Source: Sanderia malayensis (taxonomy: Eukaryota > Cnidaria > Scyphozoa > Semaeostomeae > Pelagiidae). From it: a stretch of DNA of 64,000 nucleotides. The notes under the pieces are model-generated. The model saw only the letters and a program-made list of their open reading frames with translations, searched no databases and had not been told where the DNA came from. The position numbers and the translations under genes were made by a program. The first letter of the stretch is position 1, and each line of letters opens with the position of its first letter. Shown in pieces: positions 1 to 9,400 of the stretch. The DNA is taken from assembly GCA_013076295.1 (NCBI GenBank), contig RQOL01000626.1, positions 118,037-182,036 on the forward strand, read 5' to 3'.

Positions 1-411
1 AATCAATAGCGCGACAAAAGAAAAAAGCAGCTAAGCAAACCATCTGAAAATTAATGTTGATGTAAGAAAACCAGAGAAACCAGAAAAATCACAAAGTTTT
101 TGCAATCACAAAATAATGTTCATCTGGTAAATCAAAATTGAAAACAAATAAAAAAACCATAAATTTCATTTAAGAACAGACAAGCTTGACCAACTGTTAA
201 AACTTAACCGTTTACGACATCAATAGAATATGAAAAACAAAACGTTTCACTTGAAAAAATACAGACAGAAAATGTACATGATTATCAGTAAAAGAGTAAT
301 CGTTACAAATTGTTATTAATTGGATCATATGGCAATAACATAACAATCAACAAATTAAAATAATTTACAGATTCTAGACTTGAGTATAAAACATCGAATC
401 CAATATTATAC
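1..411. other. Left edge, no gene seen
   Basis: AT-rich sequence with no convincing exon, RNA gene or repeat. It probably holds the 3' untranslated region and flank of the minus-strand gene that ends at 412, but I see no clear polyadenylation signal for it. Confidence 0.4.
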
Positions 412-1090
412 TTAAAGTAATGTGATTGGATATGCTTTTCCATCTTTAACTACATATGCATTTCCGTTCTTCACTACGAGAAGTGATGTAGAAGAAGCAC
501 CAGATGGCGAGAAAGTGATAATAGAAGAAGAGACAAATGTTGTTAGTAAGGAAACTGAAGGTTTTGAAGAAATAGCAGCAGAAGATAAACCAGTGGTTGA
601 AAGTGAAGAAATGGAAGACTTTGATGAAATTACACAAGAAGAAGCAGAAGGTCTTAAATATGTGATAGATAAAGGAGAAGAAACAGAAGAAAAAGAAGAC
701 TGAGAATGAGAAACTGATGGTCCTATAAGAGAAAGAAGATACCTATAACTTGAAAAGATTGGCTTTTTTCGCCGTTGGTTGGGACTTCCAAATCTGAAAG
801 CAATAAAAAGCTGACTTACTGCTTAAAAAAGAATGCTTTCTGTATTACAAAACAGAGATCAAGTTAACTAATATGTGCCACTACACTATCAGAATAACAG
901 AATACAGGTAACAGAATGTAGGTAGAATTGTGGGCCTAAAAGTGATAAAAAATTGTAAAAAGTTCCTTGGTGATTTCGTTCAATATGTTAACAAAAGTTG
1001 TCAGAAATTAGATTTAAATAAACTTTAACTACTAAGTAACTTACCGAGATTATTCTCATAATCCCAAAAAACAGTTGCATTTGGCTCCAT
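412..1090 (-). CDS. Small NYN-like protein, three-piece model
   Basis: Minus-strand model: ATG at 1090, exon 1 1045-1090, exon 2 743-793, last piece 412-722, about 135 residues. Exon 1 encodes MEPNATVFWDYENN; the FWDYEN string resembles the first strand and acidic residue of NYN/MARF1-type nuclease domains. It ends at a GTAAGT donor, and exon 2 follows a TTGCTTTCAG acceptor in matching phase. The last piece is serine-rich and ends VVKDGKAYPITLL. The gap between exon 2 and the last piece is only 20 nt (723-742), with GT and TAG ends. Either this is an ultra-short intron or one base is missing from an uninterrupted exon. Most of a NYN domain is absent, so the function is unknown. The start lies head-to-head with the gene at 1484. 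Confidence 0.35.
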
Positions 1091-1483
1091 CGTAGAAAAT
1101 AGTGTGAGTTGTGATCAATTATTGAGAGAAAAAGAGAATAAATGAGAAAGGATAAGAACTTGGTTTGGATTGCGCATGCGATGTGTATTACAGAAACACA
1201 ACTAACAACAGTACTTACAACATAAACCAAATATGAACACAACGTTCATATCTGATTGCAGAGTGCATATGGTCATTATGTTCATATCTAGGAAGAGACC
1301 ATGTTGCAGCAGTAGGAGTACATGTTGATTGATCAATCTTTCTGGAAACAATGTCCGCAACGCAATGATGAATACCGCCCACCTTTTCAACAACTCCGCT
1401 GACTCGCCTTATTTTCTTTCTCCAGTATTTGGAAATGAAATGTGAAAGTGAGTGTGATCTGAGTTTGTTGTTATTAACTCAAA
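1091..1483. promoter_or_regulatory. Intergenic region between divergent genes
   Basis: About 390 bp separate the minus-strand start at 1090 from the plus-strand start at 1484, so it probably holds both promoters and 5' untranslated regions. I see no clear TATA box. This is inferred from layout only. Confidence 0.3.
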
Positions 1484-3388
1484 ATGGAATCAGCTGTAAA
1501 CGAAATATTGGATGCCCTACTGGAGTGCTGTGTGATTACAGAATGCAGAAATATTCGGCATGAATGTGTTAACCTAATGAAAGAACACTTACCAGAGTTG
1601 GTTCAAAGTGGGAGCCTTGTTGAAGGTCTTAGCAATTGCAATGATGTCGACATCATGATTTTAAATTTGCCAATTATTGTAGTGAATCATGTTAATGATA
1701 TTCTAAAAGGCAATGATGATCGGGAAGATTATTTGATGTTAGACAAAGAAAATTGCTATCCAGGATATGTCAGGCTGCAGGGTTTAAAAATGATGAAAAA
1801 ATTCAAAGATCTTGTCAGTTTAGATATGACAAATTCATCCTACTACCTCCATTCAAAAAAATTTATTAGGTGGTCAATATCAGAATTATCTCCACGCGAT
1901 ACTGTTCGGAAGAAAGTAGCATTGGGTGGACCAGCCATACAGTTGTATAAGTTTGATTTCGTGCCTTGTATTGAAATTGCTTCATGGCCTCCATGTGCCA
2001 AAGGCTTCCTGAAAAGGGTTTCTAAGATTGCTGGTAAATTATCAATCAATGAACAAAGAATTAGAGACACTGGATGTCATGTTGTGCCAGTGTCTCACCC
2101 TTTGAGCAAAGATCCTGATCATGAATTTAGACTGTCATTCTCGGCATGTGAAAAATATTTACTATGGAAATGGACAAATAAGCAAATGAGATGTTATTTT
2201 TTGTGTCGAGAATTAAACAAGAAATACTTTTCAGATGTGGAAAAAGTTATTTGTTCTTACTTCTGGAAAACTACCATATTATGGTTGATTGAAGAAGAAA
2301 GTCAAGAGTTTTGGAGTCAGCCATATTTAGTATGCATGAAGAAAATACTTGATAAAATGAGTGGTTATTTGAATGAGAAAAGTTGTCCAAACTACTTCAT
2401 GCCAGAGAATCTGATGATGTCGTTGTATACAACAGAACAATGTGAACAACTGCAGAAGATTATAGAGGATGTGTCCAAGAATTTATTCCTGAATATTTTG
2501 AAATGTCGCAATATAAAGAACCTGTTTGAAAATGACTTTGAAATGATGTATTCAATATGTGAAGTTGTTTATTCAACTAATTATCCTGTTATTGCAAAAG
2601 ATATATTAAACAAGGTCACTGTTCAGAAAAATAAAAACTTTGTCGAGTTGAAGAATATTTTCACTTATGAAAATTACAAGGAATGTTTGTTAACTTCTGT
2701 GCAAAATACCTCCGTATTGGACATTGACTGTTTACTCAGATATCCAATTGACAATCAACGTTCACAATTTGGAAAGTGCAGCCTTGTTTATTTTAAAAGA
2801 TCTAAAGCATTCTTGATGCTGGAACAGAGTGATAATGTTTCATCGTCAACAGAACGTTTGGTGTTGATACATGATGCTCTGGTATTGCTAAATTCATCCA
2901 TAGATATGCCAGGTGTTCTTAATGACAATGGTTTTTCAGGATATGCATGCAAGGCTTTTTTTTATTATTGCATCTCAAACAAAGAAATGGCCATAGAGTC
3001 AATGAATTCTTGTTGCTCATCATTTGAAAAATTGCCAGCTGACTCTATTGCAAGAGCAAAGCCAAAACCTGTTTGTGTTCCCAGTTTGAATGATTGTAGA
3101 ACACCATCATATTTGAAAAGAGATAAAATCCTTTGCAACATTTTTGAGACATTAGACAAGCCATGTGTTACATTTAATGCAATTGTATTGATTGGGTACC
3201 TTGTGTATCAATTTAGTGGTGATAAACAGACACTAAAACATTCAAAGGATTCTGTAGAAAATTTAGATGGAGAATATTTTTATCTACATTGTACATTGTC
3301 CACTGATTATTTTATATTTTACAAACTTGGCTTGTTGGATAAAGATTCAATGGTATATAAGCATTTTAGCTCAGTCTTAAATGAATAG
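1484..3388 (+). CDS. Mab-21/cGAS-like nucleotidyltransferase (candidate cGLR)
   Basis: A single uninterrupted 634-residue frame. The N-terminal half matches the Mab-21/cGAS nucleotidyltransferase fold. The GS motif is at residues 43-44, followed by the paired acidic residues D54 and D56 in NCNDVDIM, and a third acidic residue D158 in YKFDFVP is followed by a WPP motif (168-170). A helical Mab-21 signature FRLSFSACEKYLL lies at 215-227. All three metal-binding positions expected of an active enzyme are therefore present, unlike many Mab-21 relatives. In animals, cGAS-like receptors sense nucleic acid or other ligands and make cyclic dinucleotides for STING. The C-terminal 280 residues are probably helical and I do not recognise them. 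No zinc thumb is obvious, so the ligand cannot be predicted. The gene is intronless among intron-rich neighbours, as is common in expanded invertebrate families of this type. It could also be a non-sensing Mab-21-like protein. Confidence 0.8.
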   Translation: MESAVNEILDALLECCVITECRNIRHECVNLMKEHLPELVQSGSLVEGLSNCNDVDIMILNLPIIVVNHVNDILKGNDDREDYLMLDKENCYPGYVRLQGLKMMKKFKDLVSLDMTNSSYYLHSKKFIRWSISELSPRDTVRKKVALGGPAIQLYKFDFVPCIEIASWPPCAKGFLKRVSKIAGKLSINEQRIRDTGCHVVPVSHPLSKDPDHEFRLSFSACEKYLLWKWTNKQMRCYFLCRELNKKYFSDVEKVICSYFWKTTILWLIEEESQEFWSQPYLVCMKKILDKMSGYLNEKSCPNYFMPENLMMSLYTTEQCEQLQKIIEDVSKNLFLNILKCRNIKNLFENDFEMMYSICEVVYSTNYPVIAKDILNKVTVQKNKNFVELKNIFTYENYKECLLTSVQNTSVLDIDCLLRYPIDNQRSQFGKCSLVYFKRSKAFLMLEQSDNVSSSTERLVLIHDALVLLNSSIDMPGVLNDNGFSGYACKAFFYYCISNKEMAIESMNSCCSSFEKLPADSIARAKPKPVCVPSLNDCRTPSYLKRDKILCNIFETLDKPCVTFNAIVLIGYLVYQFSGDKQTLKHSKDSVENLDGEYFYLHCTLSTDYFIFYKLGLLDKDSMVYKHFSSVLNE

Positions 3389-3456
3389 TATGATTACTGA
3401 TTAAATGTATGGTATGAAACTGATGCTGAGCAGCTTTCCTTCTAATGTTATGTTAA

Positions 3457-3643
3457 TACACTCAACTTTGTCTGATTCGAACGTCCTGGGAAGGAATGGA
3501 TGAAAGTGTTTGAATTACAAACTGTTCAAATTATAAACATTTTTTTGTAAGGATTGCCTCTTTAGTGTCCTTAAGAGGACTAAGAATTTCTTTTGATTTA
3601 GATAGAATTCAAATTACACAAGTTCAAACTATGCAAATTTGAA
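3457..3643 (+). mobile_element. MITE family B, degenerate copy
   Basis: A diverged copy of an element also found at 44301-44485 and, inverted, at 56771-56944. Shared pieces are a CAACTTTGTCTGATTCGAA-like start, a central block near TTTAGTGTCCTTAAGAGGAC, and an end close to GTTCAAACTATGCAAATTTG. The ends are inverted repeats, and the intact copy at 56771 suggests a TA target site. It looks like a pogo/Tc1-type non-autonomous element lying just 3' of the Mab-21 gene. Confidence 0.6.
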
Positions 3644-3970
3644 GAAAAAGTTTCAGCCCAGCCTCAAGTTCCTTCATATAAAGAACACGAAACGTATTGA
3701 TAACGCAGTTGATTCCTTTGACGAACTTTCATATAATAGTTATTCAGATCTTCAAGGTTCGACCCTACCGGGCCCTTATTCATAATCACACTAAATATAA
3801 AATGCCTTTTTCAACTTTTTCTACTTATTTAAAATCGTTATAATATCTATTCTACTTTATTATTTGCACGTATTTACTCCTGTGTGAAGTGAATATAAAA
3901 TGCCTAATACAATGACTGCAAACTGTCGTTACACTTCCATTAGAGCAGAGCTTGACATTCAGGAGTTGGC

Positions 3971-4701
3971 GACGTCTATGGCAAGCGGATGTCACCATAA
4001 TCAGATAAACCCATTTTCTCTCAGATAAAGTGGGTTTATCTGGAGAAAAACCCATTTTTTCTGCAATAAGTCACGTTTTCTACAGATAAACCCACTTTTT
4101 CTGAAAAACGCACTTTATCTAACAGAAAAGGAGGGTTTTCAGATAAAGTGTGTTTTTTTCAGATAAAGTGGATTTTTCAAATTTCGCATTGTTGCTGCCT
4201 GCGTCATAAGTTACGTGGGTGTGATACAAGATTGTCCATGTGCGACTGTTAGAATGTTTAAGTTTCAAAAATGGATACTAAAAATAAAAAATTTACAGAC
4301 AATTTTGAGGATTTACTTGGAGATGCCATCTCTAACGTCGAAACCCTGAGGAGACACATGCAGTTTCAACGAAAGAATACCGTGAAGAGGAAGAAGGTCC
4401 GCGTGGCCCTCGGCCAAAAGTTCTGGCAATAAAATTTACCATATTCCGGAGTCACCCAGATACTTAACCTTGGCGTGACACTTTAACTGAGAGACTTTAA
4501 CTCACTTTTCTGCAGAAAAACCAAGTTTATCTGAAAAACCCACTTTTTCTGCAGAAAAACCCAGTTTATCAGAAAAACCCACTTTTTCTGTTAGATAACG
4601 TGGGTTTTTCAGAAAAAGTGGGTTTATCTGCAGAAAACGTGACTTATTGCAGAAAAAGTGGGTTTATCTGATTATGGTGACATCCGCTTGCCATAGACGT
4701 C
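3971..4701. mobile_element. Fold-back DNA transposon, 731 bp
   Basis: The ends are perfect inverted repeats of 43 bp, starting GACGTCTATGGCAAGCGGAT at 3971 and mirrored up to 4701. Inside each end lie many direct and inverted copies of motifs like AACCCACTTTTTCTG and AGATAAACCCA, which would fold the arms together. The centre (about 4180-4500) is unrelated to the arms and carries a 53-codon ORF at 4271-4432. The target-site duplication is unclear: GACGTC is itself palindromic, so it could be part of the inverted repeat or a duplicated target, and TA just inside is another option. No transposase is visible. The superfamily is unassigned. Confidence 0.8.
4271..4432 (+). CDS. Short ORF inside the fold-back element
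   Basis: A 53-codon ATG-to-TAA frame starting MDTKNKKFTDNFEDLLGDAI and ending in a lysine/arginine-rich stretch, then VALGQKFWQ. The acidic first half and basic second half look protein-like. It sits in the unique centre of the transposon between the repetitive arms, so it could be a captured host fragment (for instance a first exon) or a remnant of an element-encoded protein. I do not recognise the family. Confidence 0.3.
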   Translation: MDTKNKKFTDNFEDLLGDAISNVETLRRHMQFQRKNTVKRKKVRVALGQKFWQ

Positions 4702-4980
4702 AATTGCAACAGAAGAAGGTAGACATCTGCAGGAAACATTTAAAAGCAATTTCAAGTGGGCAATTTCTTTCCATTTGACACGTACCACTGGACTTGGCTC
4801 TCGTGCATCCTTTTCGTAGACTATTGCGCTGGAAGTTGTGGCGATTTCGGAAGGAGCAACAGCAACAACAAGCAGTAACAAAACAAAAGCAAAAAGAGAA
4901 GGAAGGGTAAACGTTGTTTTTGATATATCTTCCTTGTTTCTCGGGTATTCCAGTCGCAACATTACTTTGTTGACGTTCAT
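4672..4980 (-). CDS. Possible 102-residue membrane/secreted ORF ending inside the transposon
   Basis: A minus-strand frame from ATG at 4980 with a strong hydrophobic segment (PSLFAFVLLLLVVAVAPSE, about residues 27-45) that could be a signal anchor. Its last 10 or so codons and stop lie within the terminal repeat of the fold-back element, so an original reading frame may have been cut by the insertion. An overlapping plus-strand frame (4838-5098) is equally long. No homology is recognised, and it may be chance. Confidence 0.2.
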   Translation of the reverse strand: MNVNKVMLRLEYPRNKEDISKTTFTLPSLFAFVLLLLVVAVAPSEIATTSSAIVYEKDAREPSPVVRVKWKEIAHLKLLLNVSCRCLPSSVAIDVYGKRMSP

Positions 4981-5410
4981 TACTTTTTACTTTCTTGATA
5001 CAGATGAGAGTGACACCTTAAAAGACTGTTTAACCTATCACTTCCAGCCCTCCTCATCCAAAAGACGACACAACGACAATACAAGAAAGATCGTTTAACC
5101 CTTTCCTGACATTAACTAATATAGTGTTGCTCGTTTCATGTTTTGTTTTATTGTTTAATGCTTCATACTATGCTTATAATTCTGGCTTTCCGAACATTTT
5201 AATATCTATTTTCAATTTAGTTATTCTTAGAAAAATTTTGTGTGACATTTTATTGCCCCGTACGCGTGTACACGCGTGTAGACCTTTTCCAGCTGTATCT
5301 CTGAACCCCGTAAATAAAGTTGTGGTATTTTGACGTTCTTTTATGATTTGATATCAGTATTACTTTACATAAAAATTCATGCCTTACATAGCTTCTAATC
5401 AATAATTGGT
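4981..5410. other. Intergenic, nothing recognised
   Basis: AT-rich stretch with no exon pair I can support. A plus-strand frame ending at 5098 includes a possible acceptor before 4998, but no matching upstream donor of the right phase was found. Confidence 0.3.
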
Positions 5411-5969
5411 TTACCGCTTGGGTTTATAAATCGAATGTCCGAGAGCAAATAAAGTTGTTTTCTTTCTCCGTACTCTAACTGCGAATTCATTGAAAGTAGT
5501 ATTACTTTCGCTGCCCTCGTTTGTTGAATTTATGATTGGTATTATTGTCCAGCAGGACGAGCCACCATCTGACGAATCATTATTTTCATTGAACTCAAGT
5601 TCCGCCTGTGGAGCGTCCAACGGAATGGAGTTGTCTAAAATTCGGAGATAGGCAATAAAATTTGTGCCAACTCGATATTTCCATTTTTATAGGAACACTT
5701 GTGTCTTGGCTTTCGTACCAGTACACTTTATCTCACGAGAATAAAAAAAATTAACAGCCCAGTTGGCAAACATCAAGGTCTTCCACTCTGGAAGCAAAGT
5801 TTCTAAGACAGAAGCTTACCCGATGAAATACCCTCCTCATCGTCCCCGCTATATTCTTCTTCACAGCATTCTATAAAGTCATGTTCATTTCATCATCAGC
5901 GTCATAGTGGCTATCATATTCTTCCTGAGCTTCAGCTACATTAAGCAAAAGCAATTTCCTGTCTGACAT
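5411..5969 (-). pseudogene. Two-exon acidic protein with one frame break
   Basis: ATG at 5969; exon 1 5820-5969, exon 2 5411-5634. Exon 1 starts MSDRKLLLLNVAEAQEEYDS, then the frame breaks near 5885-5895 and continues one base out as an acidic segment (EHDFIECCEEEYSGDDEEG) up to a GTAAGC donor. Exon 2 follows a TTTTAG acceptor in matching phase, provided one base is restored in exon 1. It is rich in N, S and E, and ends in a basic tail RVRRKKTTLFALGHSIYKPK. The full product would be about 124 residues. I do not recognise the family; acidic N-termini of this kind occur in transposase-like proteins as well as in ordinary small nuclear proteins. It may be a decayed gene or an intact gene with a sequence error. 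Confidence 0.35.
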
Positions 5970-6054
5970 TTTACCAACATACAAATCACGATGTCTTTAC
6001 ATAATAATGATATATGATGACTGACACTACTTTCATCGAAGTGTTTATGCAAAG

Positions 6055-6245
6055 GAATACAAGTACAACTAATACACTTATGTTCACTTATACACACCCT
6101 TTATACACTTGCTATTCACTGTATTTACGTGTTTTCACCCAAATGCACTCTGATAATACACTAATACACTTGTCTTCACTTATACACACCTTTATTACAC
6201 ATGTGTTATACATGTGTTATACATGTGTTATACACAACATATACA
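6055..6245. repeat. Short tandem and scattered repeats, ACATGTGTTAT units
   Basis: Three consecutive 11-bp ACATGTGTTAT units (about 6197-6232) follow several looser repeats built on TACACTTATGTTCACTTATACACACC-like sequence. It lies a few hundred bases upstream of the PIBF1 start. Confidence 0.6.
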
Positions 6246-6463
6246 TTGTAGTGACACACACATATTACCCCCAGATCATGCATTGGCTTATAATTGTATT
6301 TCGGAACTTATAGTTTACATACATGAAGTCCTTGCCGCAAAATTACTTTTCAGGAAATTTATTTTTACGCATGCGTAACATTTCCCTCCCCTCCCTCACT
6401 TTTGAAATTAGGCGGGCCGTTTGGCCTTATTTTTTGAGATTTTATTTTTTTCTGAAATTCAAA

Positions 6464-9400
6464 ATGTCAAGGCGTGATAGGAAGATATTTTCTGATGATT
6501 CTACATCAGCTGGTGTTGATTCAACTCAAAGCCTGTTGACTACAACAGCACAAAGTTTGCTAAGCAATGATTTCGAAAGTACAGTAATGGATAGTTATAC
6601 TGACTCATTATTTACTTCTTCAAGTGCGTTGGAAACAGACTCAGAAATCAAAGTTACAAAGGAGATGATTGACAAGAAACAGCTCCAACACGACTTAGAG
6701 CTGCTGAGAATTGAGCTTAGCCAGAAAAATTTAATGATAGATACAATGAAAGCTGAGTACTTGAACAAAGTTGATGAAATGGAAGATAGACATTCTGATG
6801 CTGTTCACCAAAGGCAACTCGTAGCCGTACAATACGAGAAACAGTTACGCTTAACAAAGGCAGAGCATAGCAGAGAAGTTAATTCTTTGAAAGAAGAAAT
6901 CCAGTTGCTTTTGAAGCAACAGAAAGAAACGAACTTTGACAATCAAAAACTGATGGAAAAAGCAATCGAATCAAAGGATATGTTGACTGATTTAGACTTA
7001 GATGAAGACGATTATCTTGCTGTTAAAGGAAAGAATATTGAAGAGCAAACGCTAAGAGAGTTTATTGCTGTATGTTTTGAATTAGATATTAGCATGAAAC
7101 TTGTCAAGAAAGAGATGAGATGTCGAGAGATAAAATTGTTTGATTGCAATGTTCAAAGGACCAAAGTTTAAGATGTTGGAGACAGATAGAAATGGAATAG
7201 TGTATATTGCATTGATTGATTTATTAATGTTTCAAAGCTAACCATGTATAAACCTATTAATTATTTCATCATTCTAGCTTAAGTTCTACGAAGCCTTAAA
7301 GCCTCTGAAAATTCAATGTGAAGTGCAACAAAATCAAATTGATTTGTATGCCAACAGTATGAAAGATGGGGAGGAAGAAGTTGCCAAGGCGAACAAGGTT
7401 TGTGAGCTGCACTGAAATCACACTGATATCCGTACCTATGGAAATAGATGTGGGTATGACATTTTCTGTTTGATTGCTGTTCTAATTCATCACATTTACG
7501 TCTTTCCACTTTGTTATCAGGAACTTGATGAGGAAAGACATGCAAGGATCGAGACAGATGCACGATGTCAACAATTTCAAATTCACATAGAAGAGCTGAG
7601 AGATCAATTGAAAAGGAAAGACTACAAAAATGAGAACTTTGATGTGTTGAGGAGGTGAAATTGCAATGTACATATCTTGCAATTTATCAAGAAGGGTTTT
7701 GAATCATGAAGTTATTTTGGGTTAATAATGGCTTCAATTTCCATCTAGTTATTGATAAAACATCTTTACATTTATGGATAATCATAATAATAATGCAGTT
7801 TTTAATTGTTTTTACAGCGAAAAGGATCAGATAGAAAGGGATTTTGTGGAAATGCGTAAGAAATTTACAATCGCAAATGCAGAGTTAAATATGAAATCAG
7901 AGGAAAATGACTCATTGCGTAAACAGGTAAGAAAATTGTCGCAGAGGTGTCATAAAAATAGCTTACATTTATCAATAGTTTCAGTTACTTATTAGTTGAA
8001 AGTTCCTGGAAAGATAGGAAATGACTCTGTGTTTGAAACATGCTCTGGCCACATCAATTTTCTCAGAGATAAAGGAATGCTTGAATTGAAAATGATAGGT
8101 TATGATTAGAGGTTCAACTATAAATGGTAAAGTTCGAATAAATGTTAGAATGCATGTTATGATTGGCTACTTAGTTGAAATGGTCATTAGTAAGAATGCT
8201 GAGCACACTACAAATCTATATGCTTCAACAGTTTATTTACTTCTTTGTTTAACCTTTTATTTTATCTTGAATCAGATGACTGAATCATCTCAATCATTGC
8301 ATCTTCTGAAGCAAGATAAAGAATATCTGGGAACTCAGCTGTCTGAGTTGAAACCAAGACATAACTTTTTAGAACAGAAACTTGAAGAGACAATCAAACA
8401 GCTGGATGATGTGAGGAAATCAAGAGAAGATCTTTATGAAAAATACATCAACTCTAGGTAAGCATATGTATGTAGCTATGCTTATCGGGATAAAAATGAT
8501 GAAGTACACCAATTTTTGAATGTATTGCTGCTTGGTAGAAAACGTAGAGCAGTTCTAGATAAGAAACTTGAGGAGAATGTGGGACACTGGTGCATTTGCA
8601 AATGTGTATATTGGAAACTATATGTGATATGGCATAGAAACTGTAGTTTGAATTGTTGTAGCCCACTTGTATATGCTCTTTATTTTGCCAATGATAAATT
8701 GACAATTGCCACGAATGCTCTGTTAAGCCCCCCCTCTCCATTAAGCTCCTTCCCTGGGAATTTAACAGAGCTTTCACGGTAGACTTTAACTTATTATTTT
8801 ACCTTGATGCTATTTTTTATTTACAACTAGCACGCTTGGAAGGATAAAGATTATCATTTACTTTATCTATTGCTGGCAATGTACTTGGGCTTGTTAGAAA
8901 ACGTCAAACATTTGAGGATTAGAACTCGAAATTCATTTAAGTTGCTATATTTTACGCTTTAATGCTTACATGTTTGTCTGTAATTTCAGGGATCAGTATA
9001 AGTCGGAGTTTGAAGAAAAGCTTCGCAGTGAAATCGAAGGACTTTCCAGGAAAACCTCCGTAGAAATAGACAAAATCAAATCGAATGCAAACGAAATTTA
9101 TGAACGCGAAAATAGGTGAGTCTGATGTTTTCAATCATTAACTAATTGATTACCAATGTTGTTTTATAATTCATGAATAGAAATCAAGTGAATGATCACG
9201 TATAAGAAAACTATCGGTGAACACGTGGCACTCAGGGCTTATCGCAAATAAAACCTCTTCCTTTCGAGGCTACTAATAACAGCTGATTCAAAGAGCTAAC
9301 AACAGTGTTTGAATTAAAATACAAGAAGTATTATAACGTGACGTTGTATTCAAGGTGTTGAAGCTTTATAACTGCATGTAAATTTTGTTATAGGGCATTG

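Noticed and set aside
416..703. Plus-strand acidic frame (E/D-rich, ends EETEEKED) with AATAAA at about 801
   Set aside because: It has no ATG and only a weak acceptor, and it overlaps the minus-strand last piece, which joins in phase to two upstream exons. Kept only as an alternative.
3750..3775. GGTTCGACC resembling a tRNA B box
   Set aside because: No A box or cloverleaf can be formed with the sequence upstream.
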